Assembly (NCBI GenBank): GCA_023369685.1
Contig: SACZ01000001.1
Location: forward strand, 806,381-870,380
Source: Prolixibacteraceae bacterium JC049
GTDB lineage: Bacteria > Bacteroidota > Bacteroidia > Bacteroidales > Prolixibacteraceae
DNA length: 64,000 bases
Direction of reading: 5' to 3'
Under the pieces are notes generated by a model. The model saw only the letters and a program-made list of their open reading frames with translations. It did no database searches and had not been told where the DNA came from. The first letter of the stretch is position 1. The number at the start of each line of letters is the position of its first letter. The position numbers were made by a program, and so were the translations under genes. Positions 37,991 to 46,853 of the stretch are shown here, piece after piece.

Positions 37991-38782
37991 ATGGATTTAG
38001 GATTAGCTAAAAAACATGCGGTAGTGCTGGCCGCATCTAAAGGATTGGGCTTTGCTGCAGCTAAAGAATTGTTGGAAGAAGGAGCCTGTGTAACAATCTG
38101 TTCTTCCAATGAAGATAACTTGAAAGTTGCCATCGACAGTTTAAGTAAAATCAGTAAAGAACGAGTTGCTGGCTGTGTTGCAGACTTAACCAGTTCTGAA
38201 GATATTGACCATCTGTTCAGCTTTGCTAAAACAGCTTTCGGAGTAGTCGATATTTTGGTAACAAATACGGGTGGTCCCAAACCAGGAACCTATACTCAAC
38301 TTTCGGAAAACGATTGGCAGGATGGATTCGATTTGGTTTTTATGAGTGCTGTTCGAGCCATTAACCACGTGTTACCTCAAATGAAAGAGAAAGGATGGGG
38401 AGCAATTGTAGCCATCACTTCTATCTCGGTGAAAAATCCCATACCTAATTTGACGATTTCCAATGGAATGCGTGCAGGATTGACAGGAGCTTTAAAAAGT
38501 TTATCTGATGAAGTTGCTGCGCATAATATCACAGTAAATTCAGTTTGTCCCGGGTATATTCATACCGACAGAGTAGATCAGTTGTTGAAAAATAGTGCCG
38601 ATCAACAACAAATATCTATAGAGGAAGCTCAAAATCAAATTACCGAAAAAGTACCAGCCAAACGTTTAGGAAAACCGGAAGAATTAGCCAGTTTGATTAC
38701 ATTTTTAGCATCTGAGAAAGCAAGGTATATTACTGGTGCTACTTACTGGGTAGATGGTGGTTTGCAACGAAGTTTAATGTAG
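37991..38782 (+). CDS. SDR-family protein, atypical ketoacyl-ACP-reductase-like
   Basis: 263 residues with an SDR Rossmann fold. The nucleotide motif is AASKGLG instead of TGxxxGxG. The expected YxxxK catalytic dyad is absent: after 'AITSISVKNPIPN' the sequence reads LTISNGMRAG. This is the pattern of the BKR-like SDR subgroup that lacks a perfect cofactor motif and the catalytic tetrad. 'VNSVCPGYIHTDRVDQL' and 'ITGATYWVDGGLQRS' are otherwise typical. Cofactor binding and activity are uncertain. It is 40 bp after the BFD-like gene. Confidence 0.85.
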   Translation: MDLGLAKKHAVVLAASKGLGFAAAKELLEEGACVTICSSNEDNLKVAIDSLSKISKERVAGCVADLTSSEDIDHLFSFAKTAFGVVDILVTNTGGPKPGTYTQLSENDWQDGFDLVFMSAVRAINHVLPQMKEKGWGAIVAITSISVKNPIPNLTISNGMRAGLTGALKSLSDEVAAHNITVNSVCPGYIHTDRVDQLLKNSADQQQISIEEAQNQITEKVPAKRLGKPEELASLITFLASEKARYITGATYWVDGGLQRSLM

Positions 38783-38844
38783 CAAATTGAAACTTTGTAG
38801 AGCAACCCACCGTTAATTTTAAAGAATCACACTTGAATAGAAAG

Positions 38845-39990
38845 ATGGAAAAGAAAGAGACATTTCATGCTCCTGCCAATACCAAAAATCAGGATGAAAT
38901 AAGAAAGGAAAACAATACTGTTGCTTCATTGAGACATGTAGAAGGTATTTTCGATGCATTATCTCATGTGATTATGATTTTGAATGCAGAACGTCAGATA
39001 ATTTTTAGCAATAAGGTGTTGTTGAAGGAGCTTGGTATTGAAAATGAAGACGAAATTCTGGGAAAAAGACCGGGTAATGCGTTGGCTTGTGTGAATGCAG
39101 AGAAAATGTCGAAGAATGGTTGTGGTACTTCTGAGGCGTGTCGCTATTGTGGTGCGGTAAATACTATTGTTAAAAGTCAGGAGAGTGGCAGAAAAGAAGA
39201 AAGTGAATGTCGTATAATTGGGCAGGTTGATGGCAAACATTTTTACCATGATTTAAAGGTAGTTGCTTCTCCCTTTGTGCATAATAATGATACTTTCACC
39301 GTATTGTCTCTGTTAGATATTAGCGATCAGAAACGAAAAAGTGCATTGGAGCGAATCTTTTTCCATGATATTATCAATATTGCCGGAAGTTTGACTTCTA
39401 TTATGGATATTCTACCGTTGTTAGGAGAAGATGAGAAGGGAGAGTACCTGGATACTGTTGGTGTTTTAAGTAGACAAATGATTGATGAAATCCGTGCTCA
39501 GCAACAATTGGTAAAGGCTGAAAATGATGAGCTATCCATAAAGAAAGAGTCGCTGCTTTCTAAAGATATTTTGGAGAAAGCTTTGCAACAGATATTTCAC
39601 CATCAGGTGGCGCAGGATAGAATTTTGCGCATAGCTACCAATACTGTTCAGCAGTCGTTTCAGTCTGATAGCACACTTTTAAACCGAGTGCTGATTAATA
39701 TGATGAAGAATGCTCTGGAAGCTACTTTAAAAGGAGGAACGGTTGAGATTGGGTGTGATTTAAATGATAATCAACTTCGTTTTTGGGTACACAATGAAAC
39801 AGTAATGCCTGAAGAGGTAAAGTCGCAGGTGTTTCAGCGTTCTTTTTCTACCAAAGGAGGAGGACGAGGCTTGGGAACTTATAGCATAAAGTTGTTAAGT
39901 GAAAAGTATCTGAAAGGAACTGTTGGCTTCACTTCAGAAGACGGAAAAGGAACCTGTTTCTTCGTTAGCTTACCAATGATTCTGGAATAA
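38845..39990 (+). CDS. PAS sensor histidine kinase with cysteine cluster
   Basis: 381 residues from the ATG at 38845 (an upstream TTG at 38833 is less likely). A PAS-like sensor (about 30-160) holds Cys82, 93, 99, 102 and 122, in a 'CG....C..C' arrangement that could bind metal or respond to redox. The phosphoacceptor is His174 in 'FFHDIINIAGS'. The ATPase domain shows 'LLNRVLINMMKNALEAT' and 'GGGRGLGTYSIKLL'. No membrane segment is seen, so it is a cytosolic sensor. There is no response regulator next to it, so it is an orphan kinase. Confidence 0.9.
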   Translation: MEKKETFHAPANTKNQDEIRKENNTVASLRHVEGIFDALSHVIMILNAERQIIFSNKVLLKELGIENEDEILGKRPGNALACVNAEKMSKNGCGTSEACRYCGAVNTIVKSQESGRKEESECRIIGQVDGKHFYHDLKVVASPFVHNNDTFTVLSLLDISDQKRKSALERIFFHDIINIAGSLTSIMDILPLLGEDEKGEYLDTVGVLSRQMIDEIRAQQQLVKAENDELSIKKESLLSKDILEKALQQIFHHQVAQDRILRIATNTVQQSFQSDSTLLNRVLINMMKNALEATLKGGTVEIGCDLNDNQLRFWVHNETVMPEEVKSQVFQRSFSTKGGGRGLGTYSIKLLSEKYLKGTVGFTSEDGKGTCFFVSLPMILE

Positions 39991-40013
39991 AGAATACATC
40001 ACTGATATACTAC

Positions 40014-40046
40014 ATGGCGCAGCTTGTTAAGTTGTGCCATTTTTTA
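40014..40046 (+). terminator. Terminator of the HD-BFD-SDR-kinase run
   Basis: A 12-bp stem (ATGGCGCAGCTT / AAGTTGTGCCAT, two G-U pairs) followed by six Ts, 24 bp after the kinase stop. Confidence 0.9.
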
Positions 40047-40071
40047 TTCGCAAAGCCGACCAGTAGAAGTG

Positions 40072-40101
40072 AAAAACGGACACTCTGTTAAGAGTATCCG
40101 T
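40072..40101 (-). terminator. Terminator of the thrS-infC-rpmI-rplT operon
   Basis: The minus strand reads ACGGATACTCT / AGAGTGTCCGT with a TAAC loop, then a T-run. It lies 45 bp after the rplT stop. Confidence 0.85.
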
Positions 40102-40145
40102 CATATTTCAAGTTTATTTCAACCTAAGTAAATAATAATGAATGT

Positions 40146-40490
40146 TTATTTCACCTTCGCTACAATTGCTTTGAAAGCTTCAGGGTGGTTTACAGCTAAG
40201 TCAGCTAAAACCTTTCTGTTGATTTCAATATTATTGGCTTTTAATGCACCAATAAATTGCGAATAAGACATCCCCTCGATACGAGCAGCTGCATTAATAC
40301 GCTGAATCCACAATGCGCGGAAGTTTCTTTTCTTTTGTTTTCTGTCACGGTAGGCGTAAACTAAACCTTTTTCCAATGCATTCTTTGCAACCGTCCAGAC
40401 ATTTTTACGGCGTCCGAAGTAACCTTTGGTTTGCTTCAACACCTTTTTTCTACGTGCTTTAGAAGCTACGTGATTTACTGATCTTGGCAT
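40146..40490 (-). CDS. rplT: 50S ribosomal protein L20
   Basis: 114 residues, normal length. It begins [32 protein letters not shown], the conserved N-terminal 23S-rRNA-binding extension, and contains '[15 protein letters not shown]'-type L20 core sequence. It is required for early 50S assembly. It is the last gene of the conserved thrS-infC-rpmI-rplT operon, 91 bp after rpmI. Confidence 0.98.
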   Translation of the reverse strand: MPRSVNHVASKARRKKVLKQTKGYFGRRKNVWTVAKNALEKGLVYAYRDRKQKKRNFRALWIQRINAAARIEGMSYSQFIGALKANNIEINRKVLADLAVNHPEAFKAIVAKVK

Positions 40491-40581
40491 AATTTAACAT
40501 TTTGAATGGTAGCGTTCCTTTCGGACTCTTTGGGGCTACACACTCGGTTTTACACTAAATTTAATTACGAATTAAAAGAAA

Positions 40582-40776
40582 TTAGATGTTAAGCAACGCT
40601 TTAATGTTACCCTCATCTGCTTTAGAAACTACTCCAAAATAAGTAAGGTTTCTCTTTTGCTTTTTAGTCTTCTTAGTTAAGATGTGACTTTTAAAAGCAT
40701 GCTTTCTTTTAATTTTTCCTGTTCCGGTAAGCTTGAAACGCTTCTTAGCTCCCGAATTAGTCTTTACTTTAGGCAT
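40582..40776 (-). CDS. rpmI: 50S ribosomal protein L35
   Basis: 64 residues, full length. '[33 protein letters not shown]' is the hallmark of bL35. It lies 25 bp after infC and upstream of rplT in the usual order. Confidence 0.98.
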   Translation of the reverse strand: MPKVKTNSGAKKRFKLTGTGKIKRKHAFKSHILTKKTKKQKRNLTYFGVVSKADEGNIKALLNI

Positions 40777-40801
40777 GTTACTTGCTTTTTAATTCGAAAA
40801 A

Positions 40802-41365
40802 TTACTTTTTCTTTTTAGGCGAAATAAACATCGTCATTCTTTTTCCTTCAAGCTTTGGCATTTGTTCTACAACACCTAGCTCTTCAAGCTCTTGAGCAAA
40901 TTTCAAGAGTAATATTTCTCCTTGTTCTTTGAACAAGATGGAACGTCCTTTAAAGAATACGTACGCTTTAACTTTTGCTCCATCTTTTAGGAACTTCTCA
41001 GCGTGACGTAGTTTAAATTTGAAATCGTGCTCATCAGTCTGTGGTCCAAAGCGAATTTCTTTAACAACCACCTTGACCGCATTGGCCTTCATTTCCTTCT
41101 GCTTCTTTTTCTGTTGATAAAGAAACTTTGAATAATCAATAATTTTACAGACCGGCGGATCAGCTTTTGGAGAAATTTCCACCAAATCTAACTCTAACTC
41201 GTCAGCTAACTTTAAAGCATCGTAAGTTGAATATACTCCAGGGTTTTCAATATTATCACCTACAAGGCGAACCTGTGGAACTCTAATTTGGTTATTTGTC
41301 CGATGTTGAGGTTGAGTTTCTCTCTCAAAACGTCCTCTGTTCGGCTTTCTTCTATGTACTGCTAT
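40802..41365 (-). CDS. infC: Translation initiation factor IF-3, with an ATA start codon
   Basis: 187 residues if translation starts at the ATA at 41365. Full-length IF-3 needs this upstream region: the frame reads (M)[10 protein letters not shown]..., then '[15 protein letters not shown]', '[23 protein letters not shown]' and the C-terminal '[24 protein letters not shown]'. The first ATG in frame (41185) would delete the whole N-terminal domain. An in-frame TAA lies six codons upstream of the ATA with no ATG, GTG or TTG between them. A GGAGGG stands 7 nt before the ATA, unusual for this phylum. IF-3 rejects non-standard starts, so a rare start codon allows autoregulation, as with AUU in E. 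coli. Confidence 0.92.
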   Translation of the reverse strand: MAVHRRKPNRGRFERETQPQHRTNNQIRVPQVRLVGDNIENPGVYSTYDALKLADELELDLVEISPKADPPVCKIIDYSKFLYQQKKKQKEMKANAVKVVVKEIRFGPQTDEHDFKFKLRHAEKFLKDGAKVKAYVFFKGRSILFKEQGEILLLKFAQELEELGVVEQMPKLEGKRMTMFISPKKKK

Positions 41366-41372
41366 GGCTAAG

Positions 41373-41378
41373 CCCTCC
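41373..41378 (-). promoter_or_regulatory. Shine-Dalgarno sequence of infC
   Basis: GGAGGG on the minus strand, 7 nt before the ATA start. It is one of the very few strong ribosome-binding sites in this window and supports the non-standard start. Confidence 0.8.
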
Positions 41379-41397
41379 TTAAATTAGTTAGTAAATA

Positions 41398-43347
41398 TTA
41401 ATTATAAATCTCTGATAATTGATTTCTCACTTCGTCGTTGATGAAATCAGCAAATTCTTTCATGGCCATTGTTCCTTTGTCTCCTTCTCCTTGACGACGA
41501 ACTGAAACTGTTTCATTTTCAGCTTCTTGTTCTCCAACGATTAGTAGGTAAGGGATACGTTTCAATTCGTTGTCGCGAATTTTACGACCAATTTTCTCAT
41601 TACGATCATCAACAATGCTGCGAATATCGCAAATATTTAGGTAATTTGAAACTTTTGCAGCATAATCGTTATATTTCTCACTGATAGGTAGAATCACCAC
41701 TTGCTCAGGAGTTAACCACAATGGGAATTTTCCTGCAGTGTGCTCAATCAATACAGCGCAGAAACGCTCCATCGATCCGAATGGTGCACGGTGAATCATT
41801 ACCGGACGGTGACGCTTGTCATCAGAACCAATATATTCTAGTTCGAAACGCTCAGGTAAGTTGTAGTCAACCTGGATAGTTCCTAACTGCCAGCTACGTC
41901 CCAATGCATCTTTAATCATAAAGTCAAGCTTTGGACCATAGAAAGCTGCTTCACCTAATTCTGTTATAGTGTTCAATCCTTTTTCTTCACAAGCTTCAAC
42001 AATTGCTTGCTCTGCTTTATCCCAGTTTTCAGGAGTACCGATATACTTCTCTGGCTTTTGAGGATCGCGAAGCGAAATCTGAGCCGTGTACTCTTTAAAG
42101 TCAAGTGCTTTAAAGATGATGAAGATAATATCGATTACTTTTTTAAATTCTTCTTTCAACTGGTCTGGGCGACAGAAGATGTGTGCATCATCCTGAGTAA
42201 ACCCACGAACACGAGTCAATCCATGAAGCTCACCACTTTGCTCGTAACGGTAAACTGTTCCAAACTCAGCAAAACGAGTAGGAAGATCTTTGTACGAACG
42301 TGGTTTGAACTTAAATACTTCACAGTGGTGAGGACAGTTCATCGGCTTAAGCATGAACTCTTCTCCTTCTGCCGGAGTATTGATTGTTTGGAATGAATCG
42401 GCTCCATATTTCTGATAGTGACCAGAAGTCTTATACAAACGAACATCACCAATGTGTGGAGTGATAATTTGCTCGTAACCGAATTTCTTCTGAACAACTT
42501 TCAAGAAGTTCTCTAAACGCTCGCGCAATGCAGCTCCTTTTGGCAACCACAATGGAAGTCCCTGACCAACTGATTGAGAGAATGTGAATAATTCCATCTC
42601 TTTACCAATTTTACGGTGGTCGCGCTTCTTAGCTTCTTCCATCATTTTGTTGTACTCGTCCAAAAATTTAGCTTTTGGGAAAGTAACACCGTAAATACGA
42701 GTCAACATCTTGTTTTTCTCGTCTCCACGCCAGTAAGCTCCAGCGATGCTGTTTAGCTGAATTGCTTTTATATAGCTGGTGTTTGGAAGGTGTGGCCCAC
42801 GACAAAGGTCAGTAAATCCACCTTGCTCGTAGAACGTAATTGTTCCATCTTCCAATTCGCTAATTAACTCTTGCTTGTATTCATCACCTTTTTCGGTGAA
42901 GTGAGCCAATGCTTCCTCTTTTGCCATTTCGGTGCGTACAAATGCATTCTTTTGGCGAGCTAACTCAAGCATTTTCTGCTCAATCTTTTTTAGATCTTTA
43001 TCGGTAATTTGTTTTCCCTCAGGCAAATCTAGGTCGTAGTAAAAACCCATTTCAATTGATGGACCAATGGCAAATTTTGTTCCAGGATAAAGCACATCAA
43101 TGGCTTCTGCCATTAAGTGAGCCGACGAGTGCCAGAAAGCATGCTTTCCTTCAGCATCATCCCAGGTGTTTAGTTTTATCGTGGAGTCAGCCTCGATTGA
43201 ACGAGTTAAGTCACACACTTCACCGTTTACAGTGATAGATAAAACTTCTTTGGCCAATCGGTTACTGATTGACCGGGCAATGTCTAATCCACTTACCCCT
43301 TTTTCGTATTCACGAACACTACTGTCTGGTAGAGTAATCTTAATCAT
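41398..43347 (-). CDS. thrS: Threonyl-tRNA synthetase
   Basis: 649 residues, full length. In order: TGS domain (1-60), the editing-domain signature '[11 protein letters not shown]', class-II core motifs with the zinc ligands in '[13 protein letters not shown]' and '[13 protein letters not shown]', '[17 protein letters not shown]', and the anticodon-binding domain ('[18 protein letters not shown]'). It charges tRNA-Thr in the cytosol. It heads the operon thrS-infC-rpmI-rplT, with 32 bp to the infC start. A TATCTTTG promoter element lies about 48 bp upstream. Confidence 0.98.
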   Translation of the reverse strand: MIKITLPDSSVREYEKGVSGLDIARSISNRLAKEVLSITVNGEVCDLTRSIEADSTIKLNTWDDAEGKHAFWHSSAHLMAEAIDVLYPGTKFAIGPSIEMGFYYDLDLPEGKQITDKDLKKIEQKMLELARQKNAFVRTEMAKEEALAHFTEKGDEYKQELISELEDGTITFYEQGGFTDLCRGPHLPNTSYIKAIQLNSIAGAYWRGDEKNKMLTRIYGVTFPKAKFLDEYNKMMEEAKKRDHRKIGKEMELFTFSQSVGQGLPLWLPKGAALRERLENFLKVVQKKFGYEQIITPHIGDVRLYKTSGHYQKYGADSFQTINTPAEGEEFMLKPMNCPHHCEVFKFKPRSYKDLPTRFAEFGTVYRYEQSGELHGLTRVRGFTQDDAHIFCRPDQLKEEFKKVIDIIFIIFKALDFKEYTAQISLRDPQKPEKYIGTPENWDKAEQAIVEACEEKGLNTITELGEAAFYGPKLDFMIKDALGRSWQLGTIQVDYNLPERFELEYIGSDDKRHRPVMIHRAPFGSMERFCAVLIEHTAGKFPLWLTPEQVVILPISEKYNDYAAKVSNYLNICDIRSIVDDRNEKIGRKIRDNELKRIPYLLIVGEQEAENETVSVRRQGEGDKGTMAMKEFADFINDEVRNQLSEIYN

Positions 43348-43394
43348 TAAATTTCTTTTTTTCGCTTTACAACTAGCTTTAAAAAATCAGTGGG

Positions 43395-43402
43395 CAAAGA
43401 TA
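43395..43402 (-). promoter_or_regulatory. Putative thrS operon -7 promoter element
   Basis: The minus strand reads TATCTTTG, matching TAnnTTTG, 48 bp before the thrS start. The rest of the 243-bp gap to the next gene shows nothing assignable. Confidence 0.5.
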
Positions 43403-43590
43403 ACAGTTTCTTAGTAGAAAAACATTACAAAAGCATAAAAAAACCAAGGGGTTAAACAGAGTTAATATTGATAAAATCAAATCTTTGTTTTTTATAAGGA
43501 AAAATGGTTGTACGACGATTAAACTTTCAGAAATTTAGATAGTCAAAGTGGCGATAATTGAATAATTACACGCATAAACCAATTGAAATA

Positions 43591-44946
43591 ATGAAGTTGA
43601 ATGTAAAGTTACTGGGATTAGTATTGTTGGTAATGGCTTTTAGCTGTTTAGACAATATTGTTTGGGCGCAATGCTCAAGCGTAAAAAGTGAGAAGACAAA
43701 ATTCGTATATCCCAAAGATTGGAGTGAGAAACTATCACGTATAGCAATTCCCAATGTCGATCAAATAGAACGTGTTAAGCCAGGACAAAAACCATCTGTG
43801 AAATCGCTTAGAAAGACGGAGTATATTGTTCAACCGCAGAAACATGAGGTGACAGGCCATAGCTATGTGATATTAACAGACCACAACGATAAGGCATTCC
43901 TTAAATCGATTGAAAAGTTGGCTGAGTTTCGAAATGCAATAGTTATAAAAACGAACGATTTGGCATTGTTGTATACCAATGCTAAGGAGATGTCGAAACT
44001 GAAGAAGAAGCTATTGAAGAGAGATGCAAAATTTGTTGCCATAGCTCCCAAAATTGAATCTTATCGCGAAAACATGTTGTTGGGCGTTTTTGAGGTGCTA
44101 ACAGGTTTAGATGAAGATATTCAGTTGGATGTTTATCCTGGAATAATAATGGCATCTACAGCCGAAGCATTTGCAGAACTGATTGATCGGACGATAAAAT
44201 ACAAACCTCAAGGAAGAGCCAGCTTCGCTCCATTGGCTTCATGTATGATTCCCAATAAGCGAGAGCAGCGTTCGTTACAGAAAAATGGTATTCTGAATAA
44301 CTGGTTTGTAGAAAATAACTTTCAACCTACCATGTTTAATTTGTATGGAGCAAAAGCGAAGGGCGGTCCTGTTTTGTCGGGAGACAATACATTTACGATG
44401 GATTTAAAGCCGAAGCAATTTGTAAAACAATTATCCGGAGATATGACTGATGCATTGCAGCATGCCTCTCTATTGGTACTACATGGGCATGGTTTGCCGG
44501 GTGTTTCGTGTGGAGTGGATATTGATGCATTACCTAAACAGCTAAATACCGATGTGATTTTGTGTGGCTCTTGTTTTTCTGCTTCGGTTCAGAATTCCGA
44601 TTTGATAGCCATGAAGAAGTCTCCGGATGGATATCCTATTGTTCCGCGTAAAGCATTTGCGATCGAAGCTATTGATAATGGAGCCACAGTGGTGATGGGA
44701 CACATGCGATTAAATCAGGGGTTTCCTCGCTTGTTCCCGGTTTTAGAAACTTTCATGACAGGAGGAACCGTAGGTGAAGCTTATCAGGATTTAATAAATG
44801 CCAGTCTGGAATCGGGTAACTTCAATAGTAAAGAGTTAGCCGCACGAGTGCAACCCGAGAATCCTCGAAGAATAAAGCAGAATACACTATTGTATGTGTT
44901 GTTTGGTGATCCTGCTCTTCACCCATTTCAGAAGTTGATTCAATAG
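43591..44946 (+). CDS. C25 (gingipain)-like clan CD cysteine peptidase, secreted
   Basis: 451 residues from the ATG at 43591 (a TTG at 43558 would extend it by 11). The N-terminus is a signal peptide, possibly a lipoprotein type at Cys19 ('VMAFSC'). The catalytic His-Gly and Cys motifs of clan CD are seen as 'LVLHGHGLPG' (His298/His300) and 'VILCGSCFSAS' (Cys325/Cys328). 'TVGEAYQDLINAS' and 'LLYVLFGDPALHPF' match the C-terminal part of C25 catalytic domains. There is no type-IX secretion C-terminal domain and no prodomain of gingipain size. Substrate unknown. It is convergent with the LytTR regulator gene. Confidence 0.7.
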   Translation: MKLNVKLLGLVLLVMAFSCLDNIVWAQCSSVKSEKTKFVYPKDWSEKLSRIAIPNVDQIERVKPGQKPSVKSLRKTEYIVQPQKHEVTGHSYVILTDHNDKAFLKSIEKLAEFRNAIVIKTNDLALLYTNAKEMSKLKKKLLKRDAKFVAIAPKIESYRENMLLGVFEVLTGLDEDIQLDVYPGIIMASTAEAFAELIDRTIKYKPQGRASFAPLASCMIPNKREQRSLQKNGILNNWFVENNFQPTMFNLYGAKAKGGPVLSGDNTFTMDLKPKQFVKQLSGDMTDALQHASLLVLHGHGLPGVSCGVDIDALPKQLNTDVILCGSCFSASVQNSDLIAMKKSPDGYPIVPRKAFAIEAIDNGATVVMGHMRLNQGFPRLFPVLETFMTGGTVGEAYQDLINASLESGNFNSKELAARVQPENPRRIKQNTLLYVLFGDPALHPFQKLIQ

Positions 44947-44984
44947 GGATAGAGATGATAAAATCATACCATTGAACTAAAAAT

Positions 44985-45701
44985 TTATTTCAGGAAGTTG
45001 TTATCTAAGAATTGTTGAAACTCTTCTTTGTATTGATCGCTTATTGGAATAAAAATTTTGTTGTCAAATACAATTCGGTTACGTTCAATGGTGTTGATTT
45101 TATTTAAGTTGACAATAAATGAACGATGAACTCTCATAAAGGTCTCACAAGGTAAATGCTCCATTATCTTTTTCATATTCAGTAGTGTCATTATTGGCTT
45201 CTCATTCGCTAGGTGAATTCGAATATAATCGCGCATGCTCTCGATGTATTTTATGTCGTTGAGATTGATGCGTACGATTTTATACTCCGACTTGATGAAT
45301 AGAAACTGATCATCATGTTTTATACTGGGAGTCTCTTCTTTTTCTGAGAAATATCGGTTTTTTGTTTTTTCAACCGATTTGGCAAATGCAGCAAATGAAA
45401 TGGGTTTCACCAGGTAATCTGCAGCATCTACCTGAAAACCTTCCATTGCAAATTCCCTGTAAGCAGTGGTAAATATCACCTTAGGAGGATGAGTGAGAGA
45501 TTGGACAAATTCCATCCCGGATAAATCTGGCATGTTAATATCAACAAACATCAGATCCACTTCGTTGTGCTGCAAATACTCTAATGCTTTCAATGCACTT
45601 GGAAACATCGCAAGTAAATTCAATGCAGGTATTTTTTCAATGTAGCTGCCTATTTGCTTCAGTGCAAGAGGTTCGTCATCGATGGCAATGCAGGTTATCA
45701 T
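44985..45701 (-). CDS. LytTR-family response regulator
   Basis: 238 residues. The receiver domain (1-120) has the phospho-acceptor Asp in 'LMFVDINMPDLSG' and 'VIFTTAYREFAMEGFQVDAADYLVKPI'. The LytTR DNA-binding domain (about 140-235) has 'IESMRDYIRIHL' and 'FMRVHRSFIVNLNKI'. Its start overlaps the end of the kinase gene by 4 bp, so it is the partner of that kinase. Target genes cannot be read, but the CotH/VTC set lies immediately upstream on the same strand. Confidence 0.95.
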   Translation of the reverse strand: MITCIAIDDEPLALKQIGSYIEKIPALNLLAMFPSALKALEYLQHNEVDLMFVDINMPDLSGMEFVQSLTHPPKVIFTTAYREFAMEGFQVDAADYLVKPISFAAFAKSVEKTKNRYFSEKEETPSIKHDDQFLFIKSEYKIVRINLNDIKYIESMRDYIRIHLANEKPIMTLLNMKKIMEHLPCETFMRVHRSFIVNLNKINTIERNRIVFDNKIFIPISDQYKEEFQQFLDNNFLK

Positions 45702-46765
45702 ATGGGAATGGTTAGGTTTACTTTAAAAATATCTTCAGTTGTATCAATATTGAGTTGGTAATTGCTTCCAAACAAAAGCTCTAAGCGCTTTCTGGAATTA
45801 TCAATCCCTATTCCGGAATTTTTATTTAGCAACTTTTGTATATGTATACTATTTTCAATTCTAAAAAAGAATTGGTTGTAGGTAGCATTTACATGAATAT
45901 GAATAAATGATGGCGACTCATAACTCACTCCATATTTAAAGGCATTTTCAATGAACGATATTGTTAGCAAAGGAGGAACAGACACCTGGGGGAGTGTGTC
46001 AGGAATATGTAGTTGCAGATCAACGTCGTCAGTGATTCTTAGTTTCATTAGTTCTACATAGCTACTTATAAATTCCATTTCTTGCTGTAGCGAAACTTTT
46101 TGCGATTGCGACTCATAAAGCATGTAATCCATCATTTGCGAAAGTTTAATGATGGCAGCCTTGGCTTCTTCGGTATCAATATCCACTAAAGCATGAATGT
46201 TGTTTAGTGTGTTCATGAAAAAGTGGGGACTAACCTGATTTTTCAGAAAAGCCATTTTGTTGGCTATGCTTTCCCTTTCAATCAGTAGTTTGTTTTGTTC
46301 CGACTTCATCCATTTGCTAAAGAAAATTAAACCAGAATCGAAGCCAATCATCAAAATACTCATGATAACGATATTGGCATAAGGAGGTATAAATTCTTTT
46401 GGACCTCCCTTCATTGGACGTGGTTTGAATTCTGGAAAAGGTAAACGATCGGGACGAGCAGCCCCTTGCAGAATATCCTTTAGGTAGTATACAATAACAG
46501 CAAATAGAATAATTAAACTCCCGAGTGCCAGAAAGTAAAGTATTCGCTTTTCTTTGAAAAAAAGCTTTGGCATTAGAACAAAACGATTGATAAGGAATAT
46601 CATTAATAGTACGCTGTATTCGCGCCAAATTTTGATAATATGCGGCCAGTTAATTCTATCAGAAGAGTTCCCAAATAAAATAGGAGTAGCAAATAGTAGT
46701 AACCAAACCAGCAAAACCAAAAGGAGTTGTATTCTGTCTGAATTATGTTTGAAAAATTTTATCAT
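45698..46765 (-). CDS. LytS-type membrane sensor histidine kinase
   Basis: 355 residues. Four membrane segments lie in the N-terminal 150 residues. The His-kinase motif is 'VSPHFFMNTLNNIHALVDI' (His as phosphoacceptor), and the ATPase has 'SFIENAFKYGVSYE' and 'NSGIGIDNSRKRLELLFG'. It is a typical LytS/YehU-like membrane sensor without a large periplasmic domain. It is coupled to the LytTR regulator by a 4-bp overlap and lies 88 bp downstream of the CotH gene on the same strand, so it may be read through from that operon. Confidence 0.93.
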   Translation of the reverse strand: MIKFFKHNSDRIQLLLVLLVWLLLFATPILFGNSSDRINWPHIIKIWREYSVLLMIFLINRFVLMPKLFFKEKRILYFLALGSLIILFAVIVYYLKDILQGAARPDRLPFPEFKPRPMKGGPKEFIPPYANIVIMSILMIGFDSGLIFFSKWMKSEQNKLLIERESIANKMAFLKNQVSPHFFMNTLNNIHALVDIDTEEAKAAIIKLSQMMDYMLYESQSQKVSLQQEMEFISSYVELMKLRITDDVDLQLHIPDTLPQVSVPPLLTISFIENAFKYGVSYESPSFIHIHVNATYNQFFFRIENSIHIQKLLNKNSGIGIDNSRKRLELLFGSNYQLNIDTTEDIFKVNLTIPI

Positions 46766-46853
46766 TTCAATATAAATATACGACTATTAAGGTCATGAAC
46801 TAAAAGATTACTTCTCAAATTTTATGGGATCTCTTATCTTCAATTAACTGTTT

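Noticed and set aside
40802-41185. IF-3 starting at the first ATG (127 residues)
   Set aside because: It would lose the N-terminal domain; the conserved sequence continues upstream to the ATA start.
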